This document shows, one piece after another, positions 43,988 to 50,925 of a DNA stretch of 64,000 nucleotides (the first letter of the stretch is position 1; each line of letters opens with the position of its first letter). Made by a program: the position numbers and the translations under genes. Location: assembly GCF_016907715.1 (NCBI RefSeq), contig NZ_JAFBCM010000001.1, positions 4,960,001 to 5,024,000 of the forward strand, written 5' to 3'. This stretch comes from Tenggerimyces flavus (GTDB taxonomy: Bacteria > Actinomycetota > Actinomycetes > Propionibacteriales > Actinopolymorphaceae). A model generated the notes under the pieces. That model searched no databases. It was given only the letters and a program-made list of their open reading frames with translations, and had not been told where the DNA came from.

Positions 43988-45053
43988 CGCTGAGCCCGCT
44001 GCCGGGGCGCGGGGCGAGCGTGAGGGTCCCGTCGTGCGCCTGGGCGATGCTCTTCACGATCGCCAGGCCGAGGCCGGCACCAACATGGTCCGTGCGTACC
44101 CGTTGGGAGCCGCGCTGGAATGGCTCGGCAAACGTGGAAACCATAGCTGCGCTGAGCCGCTGGCCAGTGTTCTCGACCGTGAGCACCACAGCATCGGGAT
44201 GAACGCTGGTCGTGATCCACACCTTGCCGTGCTCGGGCAGGTTGTGGACGATCGCGTTGTGGACGAGGTTGGTCGTCAGCTGCAGCAGCAGCGCGGGCGA
44301 GCCGAACGCGGTGGCCAGGTCGCCGGAGGTCTCGATCGTGATGTCGCGCTTCTCCGCGAACGGAAGGAGCGTCTCCGCGGCCTCTTCCGCGGTGAGGGAC
44401 AGATCGACGTGCTCTCGGGTGAACGACCGTTGGTCGGCGCGGCTGAGCACGAGCAGGGCTTCGGTGAGATCGATCGCCCGGGTGTTGACGAAGTGCAGCC
44501 GGTCGACGAGCTCGCCCGGGTTCCGGTTCGGATCGTTGCGGGCGACATCGAGAAGTGTCTGCGTGATCGCCAACGGGGTGCGCAGCTCGTGGGAGGCGTT
44601 GGCCGCGAACCTCTGCTGCTCGGCGATCTGCGACTCGAGCCGAGCCAGCATCGTGTCGAAGCTGTCGGCCAGCTCGCGGAACTCGTCCTTGCGGCCCGGT
44701 AGCCGCACGCGGTGGGCCAGCGAGCCGTCCGCGGCCAGACGGGTGGCCTCGGTGATGCGCGTCAGGGGAGCGAGCATGCGGCCGGCGAGGATCCATCCGC
44801 CCACCAGACCGAACACCATCAGGAACAGCAGGGTGGCGACCGAGATCTCGGTGAAGGCTCGCTGGGTGTTGGAGCGGCCGGGAACGAACGCACCACCTAT
44901 GCCCGATCGCGCCTCTCTGATGATCCCCCACTGGGGGTAGAGCTGCTGGAGGACCATCCAGATGACGAGCAGCAAGATGCCCGCGAGCATGAGGAAAGCC
45001 GCGTAGCTGATGGTGAGTTTGAGGCGAACGCTCAACCCCGGTTGCCTATCCAC
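43944..45053 (-). CDS. vanS: sensor histidine kinase VanS
   Basis: A 369-residue kinase with two membrane helices (AAFLMLAGILLLVIWMVLQQ; ISVATLLFLMVFGLVGGWIL) around a short extracellular loop, a HAMP region, the H-box FAANASHELRTPLAITQ at about residue 146, and ATPase boxes NLVHNAIVHN and GAGLGLAIVKSI. GTG 45053 overlaps the vanR stop by 8 bp. The loop is short, as in S. coelicolor VanS, which responds to glycopeptides. It probably controls vanR-dependent promoters. Confidence 0.88.
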   Translation of the reverse strand: MDRQPGLSVRLKLTISYAAFLMLAGILLLVIWMVLQQLYPQWGIIREARSGIGGAFVPGRSNTQRAFTEISVATLLFLMVFGLVGGWILAGRMLAPLTRITEATRLAADGSLAHRVRLPGRKDEFRELADSFDTMLARLESQIAEQQRFAANASHELRTPLAITQTLLDVARNDPNRNPGELVDRLHFVNTRAIDLTEALLVLSRADQRSFTREHVDLSLTAEEAAETLLPFAEKRDITIETSGDLATAFGSPALLLQLTTNLVHNAIVHNLPEHGKVWITTSVHPDAVVLTVENTGQRLSAAMVSTFAEPFQRGSQRVRTDHVGAGLGLAIVKSIAQAHDGTLTLAPRPGSGLSVTVRLPVAPPHADS

Positions 45054-45741
45054 GGTCTCCTCCCGGACGCCCGGTGTCGGGTGCCGTGTCGATGCGATAG
45101 CCGACGCCGGGCACGGTGGCGATGAGCCAGGGTTCGCCGAGTCGTTTGCGCAGTGACGAGACGGTGATGCGGACGGCGTTGGTGAACGGGTCCGCATTCT
45201 CGTCCCAGGCCCGTTCCAGCAGCTCTTCCGCGCTGACGACACCGCCCTCGGCGCCGACGAGGACCTCGAGCACGGCGAACTGCTTCCGGGTCAGCGCTAC
45301 GTACCGGTCGTCGCGATAGACCTCGCGGCGGAACGGATCCACCCGCAGCCCGGCGAGCTCGCGCACCGGTGGCCTGTTCTGGGCACGCCTGCGGTCGAGG
45401 GCTCGGAGCCTGAGGACGAGCTCTCGGAGGTCGAACGGCTTGGTGAGGTAGTCGTCGGCGCCGAGTCCGAACCCGGTGGCCTTGTCGTCGAGCCGGTCGG
45501 CAGCGGTGAGCATGAGGATCGGCATGCCACTGCCGGAAGCGACGATGCGCTTGGCGATCTCGTCGCCGGACGGGCCGGGGATGTCGCGGTCGAGGACGGC
45601 GATGTCGTAGGTGTTGACGCTCAACAACTCCAGCGCGGTGTCACCATCTCCGGCGAGGTCAGCGGCGATCGCCTCCAGGCGTAGACCGTCGCGGATGGCC
45701 TCTGCCAGCAGGGGTTCGTCCTCGACGATCAACACACGCAT
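45046..45741 (-). CDS. vanR: OmpR-family response regulator VanR
   Basis: A 231-residue regulator. The receiver has MRVLIVEDEPLLAEAIRDGL, the phospho-acceptor in AVLDRDIPGPSGDE at about residue 51 and Lys in YLTKPFDLRELV. The C-terminal winged helix includes LTRKQFAVLEVLV and RITVSSLRKRLG. It is divergent from the VanY-like gene; an 11-bp-phased TATCG repeat lies between them. Van assignment comes from linkage to vanHAX. Confidence 0.9.
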   Translation of the reverse strand: MRVLIVEDEPLLAEAIRDGLRLEAIAADLAGDGDTALELLSVNTYDIAVLDRDIPGPSGDEIAKRIVASGSGMPILMLTAADRLDDKATGFGLGADDYLTKPFDLRELVLRLRALDRRRAQNRPPVRELAGLRVDPFRREVYRDDRYVALTRKQFAVLEVLVGAEGGVVSAEELLERAWDENADPFTNAVRITVSSLRKRLGEPWLIATVPGVGYRIDTAPDTGRPGGDRG

Positions 45742-45765
45742 CCGACGATGTTACGAGTCCGGCCA

Positions 45766-45781
45766 TATCGTCCGCATATCG
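45766..45781 (+). promoter_or_regulatory. candidate VanR-binding direct repeat between vanR and the VanY-like gene
   Basis: TATCGTCCGCATATCG: TATCG at 45766 and 45777, with 11-bp spacing, the same as before vanH. It is 24 bp upstream of vanR and 46 bp upstream of the VanY-like start, so it may control both. The distance to the VanY-like start codon nearly equals that at vanH. Confidence 0.7.
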
Positions 45782-45827
45782 AGAAGCACATACGGGCTGG
45801 CAACACCGCGCTGCCTTGACTGCGGGT

Positions 45828-46460
45828 ATGACCTCGAACGAACCAGCACGCACGACACCTCGTCGCGCTCGATCGACCTTCCTGGCCGCTCTTCTTGTCG
45901 TCAACGCGGGGTTCGTGGCAGTCCTCATCGGGCAGTCGCTGACGTCCTCGCCCTCCTCGGCCGCGGCACCGTCCCCGGCCGAGTCGCCGACCCGGCACCG
46001 CCCCCGTGTGCTCGGCGAAGCAGACGGCGCCGTACCCGACGGCACGACGGTGTTCGACGACGTTCCGGCCGTCGCCAACCTCGACGCCGACTTCCTCCAG
46101 GCCCTCCGCCAGGCGGCCACGGACGCCGCGGAGGACGGGGTCGAGATCTTCGTCAACGGTGGCTGGCGTTCCCCGGCGTACCAGGAGAACCTGCTCCGGG
46201 AGGCAGTACGGAAGTACGGCTCGGAAGAGGAGGCCTCCCGCTGGGTCGCCACCCCCGAGAAGTCCAACCACGTGGCAGGGCACGCGATCGACATCGGGCA
46301 CGCCGAAGCCAAGGCCTGGTTGTCCAAGCGCGGCGCCGCGTACGGGCTGTGCCAGATCTACCGCAACGAGCCCTGGCACTACGAGTTGCGCCCGGAGGCC
46401 GTCGAGAACGGCTGCCCGCCCATGTACGACGACCCCACGCACGACCCTCGGATGCAGTAG
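45828..46460 (+). CDS. membrane-anchored D,D-carboxypeptidase (VanY-like, M15B)
   Basis: A 210-residue protein with one N-terminal helix (TFLAALLVVNAGFVAVLIG), a linker and an M15 peptidase domain. Zinc ligands are visible in VAGHAIDIG (His, Asp) and EPWHYEL (His, Glu), plus the Arg of NGGWRSPAYQ. It would trim D-Ala from uncrosslinked pentapeptides, an accessory to VanX. ATG 45828 is preferred over the upstream TTG 45816. The upstream VanR repeat supports membership of the van regulon. Confidence 0.85.
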   Translation: MTSNEPARTTPRRARSTFLAALLVVNAGFVAVLIGQSLTSSPSSAAAPSPAESPTRHRPRVLGEADGAVPDGTTVFDDVPAVANLDADFLQALRQAATDAAEDGVEIFVNGGWRSPAYQENLLREAVRKYGSEEEASRWVATPEKSNHVAGHAIDIGHAEAKAWLSKRGAAYGLCQIYRNEPWHYELRPEAVENGCPPMYDDPTHDPRMQ

Positions 46461-46464
46461 TGGC

Positions 46465-46905
46465 TCAGCCCCGCAGGTCCCTGAGGAAGCGCGACGATCT
46501 CCCTGTCTGGCTGACGTATCCGCGGGCCTGGTAGAACGCGTGCGCGTCGTCCCGCCGGTCGGAGCTGGTGACCTCCATCCGCAGGCAACCCTGGCTCGCG
46601 GCGAAGTCCTCGGTGGCCTCGACGAGACGGGAGCCGACCCCCTGCTTGCGCACGCGGTCCGAGACGACGAGGGCGGTGATGCGGGCCCAGGCGCCGTCCC
46701 GTTCGAAGAACGGGCAGACGTGAACGGCGATCACGCCATGGAGCTCGCCCTCGACGTCGGCCACGTACGCCGCACTGGCCGGATCGTCGATCCACGCCTG
46801 GAGCCGGGCCTCCGTCGCCGCTTCGCCCTCCTGCGGATAGCCCAGCTGGTCGAGCAGCTCGTTGATGGCCTTGGCGTCAGCGCTGTGCGCGGCTCTGATC
46901 TCCAT
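46465..46905 (-). CDS. GNAT-family N-acetyltransferase
   Basis: A 146-residue acetyltransferase with the acetyl-CoA loop VVSDRVRKQGVGSRLVE at about residues 84-100 and the ending HAFYQARGYVSQTGRSSRFL. ATRLQAWIDDPASAAYVADV is the usual N-terminal block. Substrate unknown. It is convergent with the VanY-like gene (4-bp gap) and has a TATCG-like repeat upstream in reverse orientation. Membership of the van regulon is possible but weak. Confidence 0.85.
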   Translation of the reverse strand: MEIRAAHSADAKAINELLDQLGYPQEGEAATEARLQAWIDDPASAAYVADVEGELHGVIAVHVCPFFERDGAWARITALVVSDRVRKQGVGSRLVEATEDFAASQGCLRMEVTSSDRRDDAHAFYQARGYVSQTGRSSRFLRDLRG

Positions 46906-46929
46906 CGCTCGAACCTAGGCGCCGAAACC

Positions 46930-46945
46930 TATCGTCGGCATATCA
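46930..46945. promoter_or_regulatory. third TATCGTCGGCATATC copy, weak VanR-box candidate
   Basis: TATCGTCGGCATATCA repeats the vanH box except for the last base. It lies 25 bp upstream of the GNAT gene, in inverted orientation relative to that gene, and overlaps the stop of the following dehydrogenase gene. The orientation argues against a standard promoter-proximal role. Confidence 0.4.
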
Positions 46946-47836
46946 GTCTTGCGCGGCCTCGAATCCGGACAGCCGTTCCAACGCCTTCACCAGCGCGTGG
47001 TTGCCCTCCGCGCCGAGGCCTTCGCGTTCGAGCGTCCGGTACAGGTGGAACACCGTGCTCGTCGCCAGCGCCGGAACGCCCAACGAGTCGGCGGCCTCCA
47101 GCACGAGGCGCAGGTCCTTCTGCTGCAGGTCCAGCCGGAAACCTGGCCGCCAGTCGCGCGCGATCACCTGCGGTCCGCGATTCGCGAGCATCCACGACCC
47201 GGCAGCGCCGCCGGTCACCGCGGTGAGTGTCTTCTCCAGGTCCAGCCCGCCGGCCTTGGCGAACACCAGCGCCTCGGACACCGCGAGCATGTTCACCACG
47301 ACGAGGATCTGGTTGACCAGCTTGCAGATCTGCCCGGTTCCGACCTCACCGAGGTGGGTGATGGTCTTGCCCATCGCCTCGAGGTACGGCCGCGCGCGTT
47401 CGACGTCGTCGGCGGCTCCACCGACCATGATCGACAGGGTGCCGTTCTTCGCACCCTCGCTGCCGCCGGAGACCGGCGCGTCGACGAACGAGATGCCCGC
47501 CTCCGCCAGCCGCTCCGCCCACGCACGGGTCGCGGACGGGCTCACCGTCGAGCAGTCCACGACCAGCGAGCCCTTGCGCAGTCCCGCGGCGAGCCCGTTC
47601 TCACCGAACAGCACCGCCTCGACGTCCGGCGTGTCGCTGACGCAGACGAACACGACGTCGCACTGCTCCGCCACCGCACTCGGGGTGACGGCCGATGTCG
47701 CGCCCTGCTCCACCAGCGGCTCGGCGCGGGAGGCCGTACGGTTCCACACGACGACCTCGTGCTCGGCCTTCAGTAGGTTGCCGGCCATGCCGGCGCCCAT
47801 GATGCCGAGGCCGACGAACCCCACCGGCCGGCTCAT
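46943..47836 (-). CDS. NAD(P)-dependent beta-hydroxyacid dehydrogenase (GarR/3-hydroxyisobutyrate type)
   Basis: A 297-residue protein with the N-terminal Rossmann motif VGFVGLGIMGAGMAGNL, the substrate motif VDAPVSGGSEGA and catalytic Lys in GTGQICKLVNQILVV at about residue 170. It oxidises or reduces a small hydroxyacid, such as tartronate semialdehyde, 3-hydroxyisobutyrate or a related compound. It overlaps the S9 peptidase gene by 4 bp on the same strand, which suggests one transcript. The exact substrate is undetermined. Confidence 0.87.
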   Translation of the reverse strand: MSRPVGFVGLGIMGAGMAGNLLKAEHEVVVWNRTASRAEPLVEQGATSAVTPSAVAEQCDVVFVCVSDTPDVEAVLFGENGLAAGLRKGSLVVDCSTVSPSATRAWAERLAEAGISFVDAPVSGGSEGAKNGTLSIMVGGAADDVERARPYLEAMGKTITHLGEVGTGQICKLVNQILVVVNMLAVSEALVFAKAGGLDLEKTLTAVTGGAAGSWMLANRGPQVIARDWRPGFRLDLQQKDLRLVLEAADSLGVPALATSTVFHLYRTLEREGLGAEGNHALVKALERLSGFEAAQD

Positions 47837-49641
47837 GACGACGCCTTCGGCGCGAGCTGCTCGGCGAGGAACGCCAGAGCGGCCGGGTAGGCGTCCAGCT
47901 GGTTGACCTTCTTCTTCAAACCGTGCCCCTCGTCGTCGTAGACCCTCAACTCACACGGGACATCCCGCTTCCGCAACGCCTCGGCGATCTGCTCCGCCTC
48001 GGACAGGGGGACGCGAACGTCGTTAGCGCCATGGATGACGAACAGTGGTGCGCGCATCTCGTCGACCCGGCTGATCGGCGAGGCCGACTCGAGGAAGTCG
48101 CGGTCGTGCTCGAGCGACCCGTACTCCCGCTCACGGTGCGCGCGGCGGAAGTCGGAGGTGTTCTCCAGGAACGTGACGAGCGAGGCGATGCCGACGATGT
48201 CGACGCCGGCCGCCCAGCGTTCGGGCTGGAACGCCAAGCCAGCAAGGACCATGTAGCCGCCGTACGAGCCGCCGTACAACGCCGCCCGGCTCGGATCCAG
48301 GTCCACGGTCGGCAGCCACTCGTGCAGCGCGGCGAGGTCGGCGACCGAGTTCAGCCGCAGCCGGACGTCGTCGAGCGCGTACCACCGCTTGCCGTAGCCG
48401 GTCGAGCCGCGCACGTTCGGCACCAGCACCGTGTGGCCCTGCGCGACCATCGCGGCGACGATCGGCGCCCAGTTGCGCATCGACTGCCCCTCCGGGCCGC
48501 CATGTACGAGGATCACGACCGAGCCGTCAGCGGCGGCGGGCCGGTAGACGAAGACCGGCACCTGCTCGCCGTCCGGGGTCGGGACGCGCACCGACTCCGG
48601 CTCGACCAGAACCGACGGCAGCTCCATCGAGCCGGGCAACGGGATCGGCGTAGTCGCGCCCGAGCCGACCTCGTGCCGTACGACGACGGGCAGCGAGCGT
48701 GGGCCACTGGCCGACATCGTGAGGTAGGTCGCACTCGGCGACCACCGCGGCGGGAAGAAGTCCACCGCGAGCGACAGCCCGGCCGGCAGGTCCAGCTTGC
48801 CGAGGTCGGCACCGGTGACGATGTCGTGCAGCCCGCCGCGGAGGACGCCGTCGTCGTTGGTCGCGACGAACATCTGCTTGCCGGTCGGCGCGGACCAGGC
48901 GACCAGGTCGCGGGTCTCGTGGGCCAGGACCGTCGTCCAGGTCTTGCTGTCCAGGTCGTAGTGCCGGATCTCGGTGAACTCGCGGTCGGCGTTCGTCGCC
49001 ACCAGCAAGCCGGAGGAGTCCGGCAGCCAGGACGGCGCCTCCAGGAACGTGGGCTCGTCGGCGCTGGTGAGCTCGTGCAGCGTGCCGTCGGCCGTCGAGA
49101 CGAGAACGAGCTGCAGCGAGTGCGCCAGCGTGGGAAGCGTGAACGCGACCCATCTCTCGTCGGGCGAGGCGGAGACCTCCATCACCCAGCCGCCGCCGTC
49201 GTAGAGGACCTGCTCCTCGCCGGTCTCGATCTCGCGGCTGATCAGGTCGAAGTCGACGCCATTTCTTCTGTTCGTCTTGTAGAGGACTTTGCCGGGCTTG
49301 GTGTCGGAGAGTCCGTGGATCCAGTCCGGGTCGTGCACGAGGGGCCGCAGCTCGGGGAAACCTTCTGTGTCCTCGATGTCGAGCAGGGAGAGCTGGCCTC
49401 GTTCGTTGCCGCCGCTGTCGTGCTGGACGACGACGCTCCTGGTGCCGGGCAGGTAGCGGCCGGTCGCGCTCTCGCCCAGGTCGGTGAGCTGTCGCCACGT
49501 ACCGTCGGCGCCGATCTCGTGCAGCTGCAGCGAGCCGCTCGTGTCGGTGCTGACGAGGACCCGGCCATCGTCGTCGACGTCGTGGACCCAGACCGTGGGC
49601 TGGCTCAGCAGCTGGCGCAGCAGCGCGTCATCGGAAGGCAT
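47833..49641 (-). CDS. S9-family prolyl-oligopeptidase-like peptidase
   Basis: A 602-residue peptidase with a beta-propeller (about residues 30-330, for example LSDTKPGKVLYKTNRRNGVD) and a C-terminal alpha/beta hydrolase domain. Catalytic Ser is in ALYGGSYGGYMVLAG (about 458), Asp in HGANDVRVP (about 540) and His in DEGHGLKKK (about 570). HGGPEGQSMRNW forms the oxyanion side. No signal peptide, so it is cytoplasmic. It is upstream of and overlapping the dehydrogenase gene. Acts on short peptides. Confidence 0.9.
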   Translation of the reverse strand: MPSDDALLRQLLSQPTVWVHDVDDDGRVLVSTDTSGSLQLHEIGADGTWRQLTDLGESATGRYLPGTRSVVVQHDSGGNERGQLSLLDIEDTEGFPELRPLVHDPDWIHGLSDTKPGKVLYKTNRRNGVDFDLISREIETGEEQVLYDGGGWVMEVSASPDERWVAFTLPTLAHSLQLVLVSTADGTLHELTSADEPTFLEAPSWLPDSSGLLVATNADREFTEIRHYDLDSKTWTTVLAHETRDLVAWSAPTGKQMFVATNDDGVLRGGLHDIVTGADLGKLDLPAGLSLAVDFFPPRWSPSATYLTMSASGPRSLPVVVRHEVGSGATTPIPLPGSMELPSVLVEPESVRVPTPDGEQVPVFVYRPAAADGSVVILVHGGPEGQSMRNWAPIVAAMVAQGHTVLVPNVRGSTGYGKRWYALDDVRLRLNSVADLAALHEWLPTVDLDPSRAALYGGSYGGYMVLAGLAFQPERWAAGVDIVGIASLVTFLENTSDFRRAHREREYGSLEHDRDFLESASPISRVDEMRAPLFVIHGANDVRVPLSEAEQIAEALRKRDVPCELRVYDDEGHGLKKKVNQLDAYPAALAFLAEQLAPKASS

Positions 49642-49683
49642 ATCGCGACCGTAGCAACCTTGCCCACATTGGTCGCAGCCCCG

Positions 49684-49760
49684 GCTCGCTCAGTTTCGCC
49701 GCACGCCACCGTCTGTCCCGCGACCTTCCGGCGTTCTGCCTGGGCTTCTTCGACGAGCCG
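49684..49760. repeat. dispersed 85-bp repeat, copy 2
   Basis: CTCGCTCAGTTTCGC, GCCACCGTCTGTC and GGGCTTCTTCGACGAGCC match, in order and inverse orientation, blocks of 21998-22082. It lies between the S9 peptidase start and the dihydrodipicolinate-synthase-like gene. It has no obvious terminal repeats. Confidence 0.5.
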
Positions 49761-49853
49761 GACTGCGACGTTTTGATGGTCGCTGGAAAACATCTGATGA
49801 CTGGGGCAGGATGGAGGGGAATTTCGCATCCCGGGACGAGGAGTCAGGCGCAG

Positions 49854-50633
49854 ATGGCAGAGCCAACCTTCAGTGGCGTCGGCGTCGCCTTGCTGACGTT
49901 CTTCGACGAGTCGGGCACGGTCGACGTGGACGCGACGATCGCGCACGCGGTGCGGGTGGCCGGGTCCGGCGTACGCGCGGTACTCGTCGCCGGTACGACA
50001 GGGGAGGCGGACACGCTGACCGACCCCGAGCGCTTGGAGCTCATCGCCGCGGCTCGGGCGGCCCTGCCGGACGACGTCACGGTGATCGCCGGCGCGAGCG
50101 GCGCGTGGGCGCGGGCCGCTTCCGCCCGGGCCGTAGCCGCGCGGGAGGCCGGCGCGGACACGGTGCTCGTCGCACCGGCGCGTGGTGGCGTGCAGTTGCA
50201 GGCGTTCTTCGACGCGGTGACCGAGGCCGTGGGGGAGACGTCGCGGGTGATCGGCTACCACAACCCCGGCCCGCTCGGCGTTCCCGGCATCCCGGTCGAG
50301 ACGCTCATGGACCTGCCGATCGGCGGCGTGAAGGACTCCTCCGGCGACCCCGGCCGGCTGCTCGACGAGCTGGACACCTGGGACGGCCAGGTCTACCTGG
50401 GCTCGTCGGCGATCCTCAGCTTCGGCGGCCCCCTCGGCGCCGCTGGCGCCCTGCTGGCGTTGGCGAACGTGGTGCCGGAGGAGTGCGTCCAGGCCTTCGA
50501 CGGCGACGCGAAGGCCCAGCGTGCGTTGACCGGGCTGGTACGCAAGGTCCGCCAGTCCGGCCTCGCTGCGCTCAAGGCGGCGACGGCTGAGCGCTTCGGT
50601 ACGTCGACCGTCCGCCGCCTCGCCCTGTCCTGA
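49854..50633 (+). CDS. dihydrodipicolinate synthase / N-acetylneuraminate lyase family protein
   Basis: A 259-residue class I aldolase-fold enzyme, shorter than the usual 290-300. The Schiff-base Lys is in IGGVKDSSGD at about residue 157, the Tyr in VIGYHNPGPLG, and the N-terminal VAGTTGEADTLTDPERL loop matches the GTTGE motif. The fold serves lysine synthesis or sugar-acid cleavage; the missing C-terminal part makes a catabolic aldolase more likely than DapA (inference). The start at 49854 is chosen from the family N-terminus. Confidence 0.8.
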   Translation: MAEPTFSGVGVALLTFFDESGTVDVDATIAHAVRVAGSGVRAVLVAGTTGEADTLTDPERLELIAAARAALPDDVTVIAGASGAWARAASARAVAAREAGADTVLVAPARGGVQLQAFFDAVTEAVGETSRVIGYHNPGPLGVPGIPVETLMDLPIGGVKDSSGDPGRLLDELDTWDGQVYLGSSAILSFGGPLGAAGALLALANVVPEECVQAFDGDAKAQRALTGLVRKVRQSGLAALKAATAERFGTSTVRRLALS

Positions 50634-50662
50634 CGGATTCGCATCGGGGCGCCCCTCGCATG

Positions 50663-50744
50663 CCCGTGATCATGTACGTGATCGTGAAGCCGAACTGGTC
50701 GTATTCGCCGGGTCTGCCTTCATGATCACGTTCATGATCACGGG
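50663..50744. repeat. R2 long-hairpin element, copy d with extended ends
   Basis: Ends CCCGTGATCATG / CATGATCACGGG extend the stem 3 bp beyond the other copies. The central loop reads AACTGGTCGTATTCGCCGGG, with T for A in the GTATAC box. One stem mismatch is the same as in copy c. It begins 30 bp after the aldolase gene stop and opens island 4. Confidence 0.85.
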
Positions 50745-50759
50745 TAGGTGGCGGAGGTT

Positions 50760-50812
50760 TTGGGTGAGGGGCGCCCTGGTCCCATAGGTTCGGACCGGGG
50801 TGCCCCCGACCC
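50760..50812. repeat. diverged R1-like double hairpin
   Basis: GGGTGAGGGGCGCCCTGGTC, then CCATAGGTTCGGACC and GGGGTGCCCCCGACCC keep the R1 layout (hairpin with central GGGCGCCC, ATAGGTT linker, hairpin with GGTGCCC) while most A/T pairs are replaced by G/C. The linker ATAGGTTCG is identical to that of the R1 copy at 4085. Assignment rests on layout and linker only. Confidence 0.5.
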
Positions 50813-50865
50813 AGCCAGACCTCGTCACACCAGCACTACCCGGCCACCTCGACAGCGGCCGCCGC

Positions 50866-50922
50866 CTTGAATGAAGGGCACCTTCATTCAATAGGTTGAG
50901 ATGAAGGTGCCCTTCATTCAAA
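50866..50922. repeat. R1 double-hairpin copy with one bulged base
   Basis: The first hairpin is TTGAATGAAGG / CCTTCATTCAA with a GCA loop (50867-50891). The second, TTGAGATGAAGG / CCTTCATTCAA with a TGC loop (50896-50921), has one extra G in the left arm. The linker TAGG matches other copies. It is directly followed by R3. Confidence 0.8.
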
Positions 50923-50925
50923 TGG

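Noticed and set aside
49766-49853. Longer start at 49773 for the aldolase-family gene
   Set aside because: Adds 27 residues with no family similarity; MAEPTFSGVGVALLT is the normal start.
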